Below, piece by piece: positions 1 to 8,578 of a stretch of DNA of 23,013 nucleotides. Each line of letters opens with the position of its first letter. The stretch's first letter is position 1. The stretch comes from CAYPKW01 sp964411425. Lineage in GTDB: Bacteria; Pseudomonadota; Alphaproteobacteria; Dongiales; Dongiaceae. The notes beneath the pieces were generated by a model. That model had not been told where the DNA came from. It worked only from the letters and a program-made list of their open reading frames with translations, and ran no database searches. The DNA is taken from positions 1-23,013 of the forward strand of contig CAYPKW010000036.1 of NCBI GenBank assembly GCA_964411425.1, written 5' to 3'. The position numbers and the translations under genes were made by a program.

Positions 1-1465
1 CGGCGGCGCGCTGGCGCCCAGGACGGCCGCCCCGCCGGCGGGCCTCGCGGCGGCGGCGGCGGCACTCGGCCGGCACGACGATCTCGCGGAACGGCTCGGC
101 CGCGCGCTCGGCCCCGATCTGCCGCTCCAGGCCCGCGACGGCGGGTTCATCGCCGCCGGCTATGCCGGCGAACTCGACGAGCAGCGCGGCTTCAACGCCG
201 ACGGACGGCGCCACGTGCTGGCGCTCGAGGCGCGCTACCGCGAGGAGACCGGCGTCGCCAACCTCAAGCTGCGCCACAACAACGTGCTCGGCTACTACGT
301 CGAGACGACGCCCACACAGGCCGGCAAGCTGGGCGGCCCGGTCTTCATCCACCGCCAGTCGCTGGCGAGCGCCGTCAGATTCGGCACCGTCGAGTTGGGC
401 GAGCTCGAGCGGCGCATCGCCGGCGCCGCCCAGCGCGCGCTCGCCGTCGAACTGGCCCTGTTCGAGGACCTCGTCGGCGAGGTGCGCGCGCGGGCCGAGG
501 GCATCGCCGCCGCCGCCCGCGCGCTCGCCACCATCGACGTGGCGGCGGGGCTGGCCGAGCTCGCCGTCGCCGAGCGCTACTGCCGCCCGCGAGTCGACGA
601 CAGTCTCGAATTCTCGATCGAGCGGGGCCGGCACCCGGTGGTGGAGGCGGCGCTGCGCGACAGCCAGGAAGGCGCCTTCGTCGCCAATGACTGCGACCTC
701 GCGCCCGAGCGCCGGCTGTGGCTGGTCACCGGCCCCAACATGGCGGGAAAATCGACGTTTCTCCGGCAGAACGCGTTGATCGCCCTCCTGGCGCAGATCG
801 GCTCCTATGTGCCGGCGGCTGCGGCACACATCGGGGTCGTCGATCGCCTGTTCAGCCGCGTCGGCGCCGCCGACGATCTGGCGCGCGGGCGGTCCACCTT
901 CATGGTCGAGATGGTGGAGACGGCGGCGATCCTCAACCAGGCCGGGCCGCGCGCGCTCGTCATCCTGGACGAGATCGGGCGCGGCACGGCCACCTTCGAC
1001 GGCCTCTCGATCGCCTGGGCGTGCGTCGAGCACCTGCACGAGGTGAACCGCTGCCGCACGCTGTTCGCCACCCACTACCACGAGCTCAACGCGCTCGCCT
1101 CGAGGCTGCCGGCGCTTTCGGCCCACGCCATGCGGGTCAAGGAGTGGCAGGGCCAGGTGGTGTTTCTGCACGAGGTGGCACCAGGGGCGGCCGACCGCTC
1201 CTACGGCATCCACGTGGCCGAGCTCGCCGGCCTGCCGCCCGCCGTGGTCGCGCGCGCCGAGGCGGTGCTCGCCACCCTAGAGCAGGGCGAGCAGGCGGGG
1301 GCACTCGCGCGTCTCGCCGACGATTTGCCGCTGTTCGCCGCCGGCGAGCGGGCCCCGCCGAAGGGGCCGTCGGCGGCGGAGGCGCTACTCGCCGCCGTCA
1401 ATCCCGACGAACTCAACCCCAAGGACGCGCTGGAGCTCATCTATCGGCTGCGTCGGCTGCTCTAG
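1..1465 (+). CDS. mutS: DNA mismatch repair protein MutS, C-terminal part (5' end outside window)
   Basis: MutS binds base mismatches as a dimer and uses ATP to recruit MutL. The reading frame is open from base 2, so about 487 residues of the usual 850-920 are present; the mismatch-binding N-terminus lies upstream of the window. Visible here are the end of the core/lever and clamp region (the LKLRHNNVLGYYVE segment near base 260), the Walker A loop GPNMAGKST at bases 731-757, the Walker B region VILDEIGRGT near 957-988, the FATHYHEL switch near 1066, and the C-terminal helix-turn-helix dimerisation end ELNPKDALELIYRLRRLL. These are diagnostic of MutS rather than MutS2, which has a Smr domain. 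A GTG at 215 could be mistaken for a start but lies well inside the protein. The TAG stop overlaps the stop of the opposite-strand lipoprotein gene. Confidence 0.97.
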   Translation, partial: GGALAPRTAAPPAGLAAAAAALGRHDDLAERLGRALGPDLPLQARDGGFIAAGYAGELDEQRGFNADGRRHVLALEARYREETGVANLKLRHNNVLGYYVETTPTQAGKLGGPVFIHRQSLASAVRFGTVELGELERRIAGAAQRALAVELALFEDLVGEVRARAEGIAAAARALATIDVAAGLAELAVAERYCRPRVDDSLEFSIERGRHPVVEAALRDSQEGAFVANDCDLAPERRLWLVTGPNMAGKSTFLRQNALIALLAQIGSYVPAAAAHIGVVDRLFSRVGAADDLARGRSTFMVEMVETAAILNQAGPRALVILDEIGRGTATFDGLSIAWACVEHLHEVNRCRTLFATHYHELNALASRLPALSAHAMRVKEWQGQVVFLHEVAPGAADRSYGIHVAELAGLPPAVVARAEAVLATLEQGEQAGALARLADDLPLFAAGERAPPKGPSAAEALLAAVNPDELNPKDALELIYRLRRLL

Positions 1466-1986
1466 CCCTCCGGCGGGCGCGGCGCCGGGAACTCCATGAA
1501 CCGGAAGCTCGTTTCCGGCGTGCCGAGGCGAATGCGGACGACCCAGCGCCGCCAGCCCGCTTGGTAGCCCGCCATGTCGTCGACCCGCACCAGCGCCACG
1601 CTGTAGTACTGCGACTCGTAGGGCGGGCGCTCCATGCCGCCCAAGGGAAACCCGAGGCCGATCGAGGTGCCGACCCTGGTCTGGCTGCCCCCGGACATGC
1701 CCACGCCCACGCCGAGGCCGGTATAGGGGCCTTGCTCGGCGGCCACTTTCTCGCGGTCGATTCGGTGGGCGAGATAGACTCGCCCATCCGGCGAGTAGAG
1801 CTCGACCTTGTCGACCGGCTGCCGGTCGGTGACCCGCACCTCGACCACGTCGGGGGCTTCTGCCAAAAACCCCGCGGTAACGGGAGAAGGCGCGGCAGCG
1901 TCGCGCGGGCCGCCGCCGCCCGCGCATCCGATCAGCAGCGCCGCCGCGAACGGCCAGCCGAGGGCGCTTCGCATGCCCGCCAGCAT
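1462..1986 (-). CDS. Predicted lipoprotein of unknown family
   Basis: I do not recognise the family. The N-terminus is a classical lipoprotein signal: a short hydrophobic stretch ending in a lipobox LLIGC, followed by a Gly-rich linker, so the mature protein is probably lipid-anchored in the envelope. The mature part is about 150 residues, with a predicted beta-rich segment (EVRVTDRQPVDKVELYSPDG), a Gly-rich middle (GLGVGVGMSGG), several aromatic residues and a Pro-rich C-terminus. Two ATG starts are possible, at 1986 (174 residues) and 1974 (170 residues); neither has a clear ribosome site, and an upstream extension to 2250 would bury the signal peptide. It is convergent with mutS and divergent from glnD. 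The signal peptide makes it a real gene rather than a shadow frame. Function unknown. Confidence 0.75.
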   Translation of the reverse strand: MLAGMRSALGWPFAAALLIGCAGGGGPRDAAAPSPVTAGFLAEAPDVVEVRVTDRQPVDKVELYSPDGRVYLAHRIDREKVAAEQGPYTGLGVGVGMSGGSQTRVGTSIGLGFPLGGMERPPYESQYYSVALVRVDDMAGYQAGWRRWVVRIRLGTPETSFRFMEFPAPRPPEG

Positions 1987-2018
1987 AGCACTCGGCCCGG
2001 CGGCGCCGGCGGCGATTT

Positions 2019-2047
2019 TTGTGGCACCGCGGCTTCCGTGCGATACT
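2019..2047 (+). promoter_or_regulatory. Candidate glnD promoter
   Basis: TTGTGG (2019-2024) and GATACT (2042-2047) are separated by 17 bases, with a TG one base before the -10 hexamer (extended -10). The start site would fall near 2054, about 20 bases before the glnD ATG. It lies in the divergent region between the lipoprotein gene and glnD. Found by eye, not tested. Confidence 0.4.
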
Positions 2048-2074
2048 GCGGGCGGATCGACCGGACAACCGAGC

Positions 2075-4813
2075 ATGGACGCCATCCGCGACCAGCGCGC
2101 CATCATCGACCGCCTGAGCCTCGCCGAGGCGCTCGACCGGGCGGCCGCGGCGAGCCTCGATCTCGCCGCCGAGCCGGCCGTGCTGGAGGCGCTCAAGGCG
2201 GCGCTGGCGCGCGGCCGCGCCGAGATCGAGCGCCGGTTCGAGGCCGGCAACGACGGGCGCGAGGCGGCGCGCGCTCACTCCTTCCTCGTCGACCAGCTCA
2301 TCCGCGCGCTGTTCGACTTCACCACGGCCCGCGTCTTCCCGCTCGCCAATCCCAGCGCGGGCGAGCGCATCGCGGTGGTGGCCGTGGGGGGCTACGGGCG
2401 CGGCGAGTTGGCGCCCTACTCGGACGTGGACCTCCTGTTTCTCCGCCCCTACAAGCCGACGCCCTATGGCGAGCAGGTGGTCGAGTTCATGCTCTACAAG
2501 CTGTGGGACCTGGGCCTCAAGGTCGGCCACGCCACCCGCTCGGTCGATGAGTGCATCCGCCAGGCCAAGGCGGACATGACCATCCGCACCGCGCTCCTCG
2601 AAGCCCGCTACCTGTGGGGCGAGCAACGGCTGTTCCTGGAGCTGCGCCGCCGTTTCCAGAAGGAGGTGGCGGCCGGCACCGGTCTCGCCTTCGTCGAAGC
2701 GAAGCTCCTCGAGCGCAACCTGCGCCACGAGCGCATGGGCAACTCGCGCTATGCCCTCGAGCCCAACATCAAGGACGGCAAGGGCGGCCTGCGCGACCTG
2801 CACACCCTGTTCTGGATCGCCAAGTATCTCTACCAGGCGGACGAGATGGCCCAGTTGCTCGACCGCGGCGTGCTGACGGCCGAGGAGGTCGCGACCTTCG
2901 ACAAGGCGTCGCAATTCCTGTGGACGCTGCGCTGCCATCTGCATTACCGCGCGGGCCGCGCCGAGGAGCGGCTCAACTTCGACCTGCAGGGCACCATCGC
3001 GCCCCGCCTCGGCTACGCCGACCGCGCCGGCACGCGCGGCGTCGAGCGGCTGATGAAGCACTACTTCCTCACCGCCAAGAGCGTCGGCGACCTGACGCGC
3101 ATCTTTTGCGCCGCGATCGAGGCGGCGCACCGGCGCAAGCCGTTGCTGCGCATGCCCGCCATCGCCTTCATGCGCCGCGAGATCGAGGGCTTCCGGGTGG
3201 AGGGCGGCCGGCTCGGCGTAGCGGGGCCGGCGGCCTTCGTTCGCGATCCCGTCAATCTCTTGCGGCTGTTCGAGGTGGCGCAGCGTCACGGCCTTGACAT
3301 CCATCCGGCGAGCCTCAGGCTCGTCAACCGGCACCGCAAGCTGGTCGGCCGCCGTTTGCGCGCCGAGCCTGAGGCGAACCGGCTGTTTCTCGCCATGCTG
3401 ACCTCGCCGAAGGACCCCGAGGGCACGCTCCGGCGGCTCAACGAAGCCGGGGTGATGGGACGCTTCCTGCCCGACTTCGGGCGCGTGGTGGCGCAGATGC
3501 AGTACGACATGTACCACCACTACACGGTGGACGAGCACACGCTGTTCGCCATCGGCATCCTCAGCCGCATCGAGGCGGGCGCCCTCAAGGACGAGGTGCC
3601 GATCGCGAGCGCCGTCGTCCACCAGGTGCTGTCGCGCCGCGCGCTCTACCTGGCCCTGCTGCTGCACGACATCGCCAAGGGGCGCGGGCGCGACCATTCG
3701 GAGGCGGGCGCCGAGATCGCGCAGAGGCTGGGGCCGCGCCTCGGCTTCTCGGCCGAGGAGACCGAGACCACCGCCTGGCTGGTGCGCCATCACCTGCTGC
3801 TGAGCAACACCGCCTTCAAGCGCGACATCGACGACCCGCAGACCATGCTCGACTTCGTCGGCCTGGTGCAGTCGCTCGAACGCCTGCGCCTGCTGCTGGT
3901 GCTCACCGTGGCGGACATCCGCGCCGTGGGGCCGAGGACCTGGAACGGCTGGAAGGCGCAGCTCCTGCGCGAGCTCTATCACCGCGCCGCCGAGCAGCTC
4001 TCGGGCGGTCTCGTCGCCGAGGCGCGCGAGGCGCGCGCGGCGGCGGCCGTGGCGCGGCTCAGGGCGGAGCTGGGCGACTGGAGCGAGGCGGAATTCGCAG
4101 CCCATGTGGAGCGCGGGCCGGCGGCGTACTGGCTCTCCTTCGACGCCGCCGCCCATGCCCGCCAAGCGCGCCTGGTGCGCCAGGCCGAGGCGCTGGGCGA
4201 GCCGCTCGCGCTCGACACGCGGGTCGACAGCTGGCGCGCCGTCACCGAGGTCACCGTCTACACCCGCGACCGCCCGGGCCTGTTCACGAGACTGGCCGGC
4301 GCCTTCGCCGCGAGCGGCGCCAACATCGTCGACGCGCGCATCTTCACGCTCAACAACGGCATGGCGCTCGACGGCTTCTCGATTCAGGACGCCGAGGGCG
4401 GCGCCTTCGACCGGCCGGACCGGCTCGCCCGGCTCGCCGCCGCGGTGGAGCGGACGCTGGCGAGCCCGACGGCCTCGATCGCCTTCGACCGCTCGCCCTT
4501 GCAGAGCCGCCTCGAGGTGTTCACCGTGGCGCCGCGCGTGCTGATCGACAATCGCGCCAGCGCCACGCACACGGTGATCGAGGTGAACGGCCGCGACCGC
4601 AAGGGGCTGCTGTACGACGTGACCGGCGCGCTGGCGTCGCTCGCCGTGCAGATCTCCAGCGCCAAGGTGTCCACCTTCGGCGCCCGCGCGGTGGACGTGT
4701 TCTACGTCAAGGACCGCTTCGGGCTGAAGATCGAGGCCGAGGCCGCGCTCAAGGCCATCCGCGAGCGCCTGCTGGCGGCGCTGGCCGGCGAGGTCGGCGC
4801 CGCGGCGGCGTGA
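2075..4813 (+). CDS. glnD: [Protein-PII] uridylyltransferase / uridylyl-removing enzyme GlnD
   Basis: GlnD senses glutamine and adds or removes UMP on PII proteins (GlnB/GlnK), setting nitrogen-assimilation output. The product is 912 residues, close to the usual alphaproteobacterial length. In order: a nucleotidyltransferase domain with GGYGRGELAPYSDVD at residues 105-119, whose DxD aspartates bind metal; the GlnD linker region containing LEPNIKDGKGGLRDL; an HD phosphohydrolase domain with H488 in VDEHT, H531-D532 in LLHDIAK, and the later RHHLLLS pair; and two C-terminal ACT domains starting near residues 723 (TEVTVYTRDRPGLF) and 832 (HTVIEVNGRDRKGLL), which bind glutamine. All four modules look intact. 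The ATG at 2075 is chosen because upstream in-frame sequence overlaps the divergent lipoprotein gene and does not resemble GlnD. murJ follows 17 bases later, so cotranscription is likely. Confidence 0.97.
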   Translation: MDAIRDQRAIIDRLSLAEALDRAAAASLDLAAEPAVLEALKAALARGRAEIERRFEAGNDGREAARAHSFLVDQLIRALFDFTTARVFPLANPSAGERIAVVAVGGYGRGELAPYSDVDLLFLRPYKPTPYGEQVVEFMLYKLWDLGLKVGHATRSVDECIRQAKADMTIRTALLEARYLWGEQRLFLELRRRFQKEVAAGTGLAFVEAKLLERNLRHERMGNSRYALEPNIKDGKGGLRDLHTLFWIAKYLYQADEMAQLLDRGVLTAEEVATFDKASQFLWTLRCHLHYRAGRAEERLNFDLQGTIAPRLGYADRAGTRGVERLMKHYFLTAKSVGDLTRIFCAAIEAAHRRKPLLRMPAIAFMRREIEGFRVEGGRLGVAGPAAFVRDPVNLLRLFEVAQRHGLDIHPASLRLVNRHRKLVGRRLRAEPEANRLFLAMLTSPKDPEGTLRRLNEAGVMGRFLPDFGRVVAQMQYDMYHHYTVDEHTLFAIGILSRIEAGALKDEVPIASAVVHQVLSRRALYLALLLHDIAKGRGRDHSEAGAEIAQRLGPRLGFSAEETETTAWLVRHHLLLSNTAFKRDIDDPQTMLDFVGLVQSLERLRLLLVLTVADIRAVGPRTWNGWKAQLLRELYHRAAEQLSGGLVAEAREARAAAAVARLRAELGDWSEAEFAAHVERGPAAYWLSFDAAAHARQARLVRQAEALGEPLALDTRVDSWRAVTEVTVYTRDRPGLFTRLAGAFAASGANIVDARIFTLNNGMALDGFSIQDAEGGAFDRPDRLARLAAAVERTLASPTASIAFDRSPLQSRLEVFTVAPRVLIDNRASATHTVIEVNGRDRKGLLYDVTGALASLAVQISSAKVSTFGARAVDVFYVKDRFGLKIEAEAALKAIRERLLAALAGEVGAAAA

Positions 4814-4830
4814 AAGTTCTCTAATCCGGC

Positions 4831-6375
4831 ATGGGCCTCTATCGCTCGATCGTCACCGTCGGCGGCTACACCATGGCGAGCCGGGCGCTCGGCTTCGTCC
4901 GCGACGTGCTGATCGCGCAAGTGCTCGGCACCGGGCCGGTGGCCGACGCCTTCTTCGTGGCGCTGCGCTTTCCCAACCTGTTCCGCCGGCTGTTCGCCGA
5001 GGGCGCCTTCAACGCCGCCTTCGTGCCGCTGTTCCTGCGCCGGCTGCACGACGAGGGCGAGGCCGGCGCCATCGCCTTCGCCGGGCAGGTTCTCGCCGTG
5101 CTGCTCGCGGCCTTGCTGGTGCTGACCGCGGCCGCGCAGGCCGCCATGCCCTGGCTCATGTACGCGATCGCGCCCGGGTTTGCCGCCGACCCGGCGAAAT
5201 TCGAGCTCGCGGTGCGGCTCACCATAATCACGTTCCCCTATCTGCTGTTCATGTCGCTCACGGCGCTCCAGGGCGGCATCCTCAACTCGCTCGCTCGCTT
5301 CGCCCACGCCGCGGCGGCGCCCGTGCTGCTCAACCTGTTCATGATCGGGGCCCTCGTCGCGGTGGTGCCCGTGACGGAGGCCCCCGGCGACGCGCTCGCC
5401 TGGGCGGTGGCCGCGGCCGGCGTCGGCCAATTCCTCTGGCTGGTCGCGGCCTGCCGGCGGGCCGGCATCGCGCTCACCCTGCCGGTCCCGCGCCTCACGC
5501 CGGCGGTACGCCGGCTCATCCGCCTGATGGGGCCGGGCATCGTCGGCGCCGGGGTCATGCAGATCAACCTTCTGATCGGCACCATCATCGCCACGCTGCA
5601 GCCGGGCGCCGTCTCGTATCTCTACTACGCCGACCGCGTCTATCAACTCCCCTTGGGCGTCATCGGCGCCGCGGTGGGCGTGGTGCTGTTGCCGGAATTG
5701 ACGCGCCACCTGCGCGCCGGAGAGCCGAGGGCGGCCATGAACGCGCTCAACCGCGCCCTCGAGTTCGCCCTGCTGCTCACCGTGCCGGCGGCGGCGGCGC
5801 TGGTCGCCATCGGCGATCCGATCGTGGCCGTGCTCTACGAGCGCGGCGCCTTTGGCGCCGAGGCCGCGTCGGCTACGGCGGGGGCATTGGCGGCCTTCGC
5901 GCTCGGGCTCCCCGCCTACGTCGCGATCAAGGCGTTGGCGCCCGGCTTCTTCGCCCGCGAGGACACGGCGACGCCATTTTACTGCGCGGCGGCCGGGGTG
6001 GCGGTGAACGTGGCGCTCAGCCTCGCGCTGTTCCCATTCATCCAGTTTATCGCCGTCGCGTTCGCCACCTCGGCGGCCGCCTGGGTGAACGCCTTTCTGC
6101 TCGGCTGGCGGCTCGGCCGGCGGGGCGAGCTTCTGCTCGATGCCCGGCTCGCCCGGGCGCTGTGGCGCATCGCCGGGGCCAGCCTCGTCATGGCGGCGGC
6201 GCTGTGGGCGGCGGCGGGCGCGTTGGCGCCGGCGCTGGCCGGGCCGCTCGTCCACAAGCTGGCGGCGCTCCTGGCGCTGCTGGCGGGCGGGCTCGCGCTT
6301 TACGGCGGCCTTGCGCTCGCGCTTAGGCTCGTGAGCCTGGCCGACCTTGGTAGGCTCGTCCGTCGCTCCGCTTGA
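4831..6375 (+). CDS. murJ: Lipid II flippase MurJ (MviN family)
   Basis: MurJ flips the peptidoglycan precursor lipid II across the inner membrane. The 514-residue product opens with the family hallmark (YTMASRALGFVRDVLIAQVLG, in part) followed by ADAFFVALRFPNLFRRLFAEGAFNAAFVPLF, which includes the conserved arginines and the LFAEGAF segment lining the central cavity. About 14 hydrophobic membrane segments run along the whole length, typical of the MOP exporter superfamily. It starts 17 bases after the glnD stop with no obvious Shine-Dalgarno sequence. It is probably read from the glnD transcript, an order I associate with Rhodospirillales. Downstream, the murJ stop codon is embedded in a likely trpS promoter. 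The gene appears complete with no missing segment. Confidence 0.96.
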   Translation: MGLYRSIVTVGGYTMASRALGFVRDVLIAQVLGTGPVADAFFVALRFPNLFRRLFAEGAFNAAFVPLFLRRLHDEGEAGAIAFAGQVLAVLLAALLVLTAAAQAAMPWLMYAIAPGFAADPAKFELAVRLTIITFPYLLFMSLTALQGGILNSLARFAHAAAAPVLLNLFMIGALVAVVPVTEAPGDALAWAVAAAGVGQFLWLVAACRRAGIALTLPVPRLTPAVRRLIRLMGPGIVGAGVMQINLLIGTIIATLQPGAVSYLYYADRVYQLPLGVIGAAVGVVLLPELTRHLRAGEPRAAMNALNRALEFALLLTVPAAAALVAIGDPIVAVLYERGAFGAEAASATAGALAAFALGLPAYVAIKALAPGFFAREDTATPFYCAAAGVAVNVALSLALFPFIQFIAVAFATSAAAWVNAFLLGWRLGRRGELLLDARLARALWRIAGASLVMAAALWAAAGALAPALAGPLVHKLAALLALLAGGLALYGGLALALRLVSLADLGRLVRRSA

Positions 6376-6401
6376 CCCGGGGGCGGGCTTGCGGCGATAA
6401 C
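6372..6401 (+). promoter_or_regulatory. Candidate trpS promoter overlapping the murJ stop codon
   Basis: TTGACC (6372-6377, five of six matches to the sigma-70 -35 consensus) and GATAAC (6396-6401) are 18 bases apart. The murJ TGA lies inside the -35 hexamer. A start near 6408 would leave a leader of about 20 bases before the trpS ATG at 6430. Confidence 0.45.
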
Positions 6402-6429
6402 TCGCCCGGTCCCTCCGAGCGCGCCGTCC

Positions 6430-7458
6430 ATGAAACGCATCTTCTCGGGCGTGCAGCCCACCGGCAATCTGCATCTCGGCAACTACCTCGGCGCGATCCG
6501 CAATTGGGCGCGCCTGCAACACGAGTTCGACTGCCTCTACTGCATCGTCGACATGCACGCCATCACGGTATGGCAGGAGCCGGAGAGGCTGCGCGCCCAG
6601 ACCCGCGAGACGGCGGCCGCGTTCCTCGCCGCTGGCATCGACGCCCAGCGCCACATCGTGTTCAACCAGAGCCAGGTGCCGGCGCACGCCCAGCTCGCCT
6701 GGATCTTCAATTGCGTGGCGCGCCTCGGCTGGCTCAACCGCATGACCCAGTTCAAGGAGAAGGCGGGCAAGGACCGCGAGAACGCCTCGGCCGGCCTCTT
6801 TGTCTATCCGAACCTGATGGCGGCCGACATCCTGGTCTACAAGGCGACCCACGTGCCGGTGGGCGAGGACCAGAAGCAGCACCTGGAGCTGGCCCGCGAC
6901 ATCGCCCAGAAGTTCAACAACGATTTCGGCGTCGCGTATTTCTCCTTGCCGGAGCCGCTGATCTTCGGGGCCGCGGCGCGCGTCATGTCGTTGCGCGACG
7001 GCAGCAAGAAGATGAGCAAGTCGGACGCCTCGGACATGAGCCGCATCAACATGACCGACGACGCCGACGCCGTGGCCCTCAAGATCCGCAAGGCCAAGAC
7101 CGACCCGCACCCGCTGCCGGGCCCGGAGGCGCTCGGCCCCGATGGCGCGATCGACCCGGCGCTCGAATCGAAGCGCCCCGAGGCGGCGAACCTGATCGGC
7201 ATCTACGCCGCGCTCGCCGACAAGGCGCCGGCGGAGGTCCTGGCCGAGTTCGCTGGCAAGGAGTTCTCGTTCTTCAAGCAGGTGCTGACTGATCTCGCGG
7301 TGGCGACGCTTGGCCAGATGGGGGCCGAGATGAAGCGGCTCATGGCCGATCCCGGCTACATCGACGCCACGTTGCGCGACGGCGCCCTGCGCGCCCGCGC
7401 GATCGCGGCGCCCGTCATCGCCGAGGTCGAGGACATCATAGGTTTCTTGCGGCCGTGA
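6430..7458 (+). CDS. trpS: Tryptophanyl-tRNA synthetase
   Basis: A class I aminoacyl-tRNA synthetase that charges tRNA-Trp in the cytoplasm. The 342-residue length is normal. The HIGH-type signature is seen as PTGNLHLGNYLGA at residues 10-22 and the KMSKS loop at residues 194-198 (preceded by DGSK). The segment YPNLMAADILVYKATHVPVG is the conserved tryptophan-pocket region, and FNNDFG and LGPDGAIDP-like stretches fit the bacterial type. The ATG at 6430 directly precedes the conserved KRIFSGVQPTG start, so it is secure. The stop TGA overlaps the GTG start of the DUF2333 gene by four bases (GTGA), suggesting translational coupling. Confidence 0.97.
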   Translation: MKRIFSGVQPTGNLHLGNYLGAIRNWARLQHEFDCLYCIVDMHAITVWQEPERLRAQTRETAAAFLAAGIDAQRHIVFNQSQVPAHAQLAWIFNCVARLGWLNRMTQFKEKAGKDRENASAGLFVYPNLMAADILVYKATHVPVGEDQKQHLELARDIAQKFNNDFGVAYFSLPEPLIFGAAARVMSLRDGSKKMSKSDASDMSRINMTDDADAVALKIRKAKTDPHPLPGPEALGPDGAIDPALESKRPEAANLIGIYAALADKAPAEVLAEFAGKEFSFFKQVLTDLAVATLGQMGAEMKRLMADPGYIDATLRDGALRARAIAAPVIAEVEDIIGFLRP

Positions 7459-8450
7459 AGACCATGATGGAGGACGACGATCTCGCCATCGAAGCCGGGA
7501 GGCGCCGCTTGGCTCCGCGCGCGTTCAAGGCGGGCGGCCTTAAGCCGCTGATCCTCGGCCTCGGCGCTCTCCTCGCCGTCGTTCTCCTGCTTTACTATCC
7601 GGCAGGCGCCTTCTGGATACACCGTATCGACGACGATCCGAACTTCCAGGCGCCGGAGGCCCCGATGGGAGCGAGTCGCGCCGTGGCGCTCGCCGCGGCC
7701 CTCATCGAGCGCGAGGTCGACACCCACCGCTGGGTCGCCAGCGACCCGTTCTTCCTGCCGGGTGCGGCGCTCGACAACATGCCGAACTTCCAGCAGGGCA
7801 TCGTGGCGGCGCTCGCGCGCTTCGCCGTCGAGATGACCGACCAGATCGGCCGTTCGCGCGGCTCGAGCCAAGCCGACCCCGACCTCGAGAAGGCGGCGGG
7901 GCTGCTCAAGTATCCCGGCACGGTGTGGCTGTTCGACCTGTCGACCTCGTGGGTGCCGACCGCCTCCTCGGGGACCCAGTACCGCGCCGCCCGGCGCGCC
8001 CTCCTCGCCTACAACGAGCGGCTCTCCCTGGGCCGCGCTACCTTCGAGCGGCGCGCCGACAACCTGTTGGCGGCCCTGGAGCGGATCGTCGCCGACATCG
8101 GCTCGGCCTCGGCCGTTCTGGACCAGCACCTCGAGGAGCGCGCCGGCGCCCCGATCGACTTCCGCGCCGACGACATCTTCTACAACACCAAGGGGCGGCT
8201 CTATGCCTACGCGCTGCTGCTGCGCGAGCTGGGGCAGGACTTTCAGCCCATCCTCGCCGAGCGCGAAGTGCAGGCAGTGTGGCGCCAGATGGCCGACAGC
8301 ATGGCGGCGGCCGCCGCGCTGCAACCCTGGGTCGTGCTGAACGGCGCCCCCGACAGCCAGTTCCTGCCGAGTCACTTGGCGGCTCAGGGCTTTTACCTGC
8401 TGCGCGCGCGCACCCAGTTGCGCGAGGTCACCAACGTTCTCCTGAAATAG
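7455..8450 (+). CDS. DUF2333 family membrane-anchored protein
   Basis: The product is 331 residues. A basic, short cytoplasmic N-terminus is followed by one membrane segment at about residues 31-53 (PLILGLGALLAVVLLLYY...), then a soluble, mainly helical domain of about 275 residues that should face the periplasm. Conserved-looking features include the EVDTHRWVASDPFFLPG stretch, NMPNFQQGI, and ADDIFYNTKGRLYAYALLLRELG. From memory this matches DUF2333, a family of unknown function widespread in Proteobacteria. The start is either GTG 7455, overlapping the trpS stop, or ATG 7464/7467 just inside it; there is no strong ribosome site for either. It is coupled to trpS but no functional link can be read from that. 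No catalytic motif is evident. Confidence 0.85.
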   Translation: MKTMMEDDDLAIEAGRRRLAPRAFKAGGLKPLILGLGALLAVVLLLYYPAGAFWIHRIDDDPNFQAPEAPMGASRAVALAAALIEREVDTHRWVASDPFFLPGAALDNMPNFQQGIVAALARFAVEMTDQIGRSRGSSQADPDLEKAAGLLKYPGTVWLFDLSTSWVPTASSGTQYRAARRALLAYNERLSLGRATFERRADNLLAALERIVADIGSASAVLDQHLEERAGAPIDFRADDIFYNTKGRLYAYALLLRELGQDFQPILAEREVQAVWRQMADSMAAAAALQPWVVLNGAPDSQFLPSHLAAQGFYLLRARTQLREVTNVLLK

Positions 8451-8460
8451 CGTCCGGCCC

Positions 8461-8489
8461 TTCCGCGCCGGGCTGCCGCCGTGTATTCT
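8461..8489 (+). promoter_or_regulatory. Possible promoter for the TauE gene cluster
   Basis: TTCCGC (8461-8466) and TATTCT (8484-8489) are 17 bases apart in the 128-base gap between the DUF2333 gene and the exporter gene. The -35 match is weak. The gap also contains clustered GGCGCC palindromes near 8490-8512 but no T-tract that would make a terminator. Confidence 0.25.
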
Positions 8490-8578
8490 GGCGCCAGCGG
8501 CGTCGGCGCCGATGCGACAGGCGCCCCCCGCCGGCACTGCGGGCCCGCGCCATGTCCTACGCCGCCTAAGCCTCGGCC

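Noticed and set aside
718..2550. Plus-strand open frame of 610 codons spanning mutS, the lipoprotein and glnD
   Set aside because: It crosses three real genes in another frame and is Arg/Gly/Ala-rich without recognisable sequence.
1385..4570. Minus-strand open frame of 1061 codons opposite glnD
   Set aside because: Long antisense frames are expected in very GC-rich coding DNA. Its product is low-complexity Arg/Ala/Gly/His/Gln-rich with no domain, and the plus strand carries an unmistakable GlnD.
4702..7110. Minus-strand open frame of 802 codons opposite murJ and trpS
   Set aside because: Same reason: biased composition, no motifs, and it lies antisense to two well-supported genes.
8490..8512. 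GGCGCC-rich possible terminator after the DUF2333 gene
   Set aside because: Pairing is short and no T-tract follows; palindromic GC hexamers are common in this composition.
8552..8569. Five-codon ORF (MSYAA) just before the TauE gene, possible leader peptide
   Set aside because: No ribosome site, no regulatory codon run and no attenuator structure.
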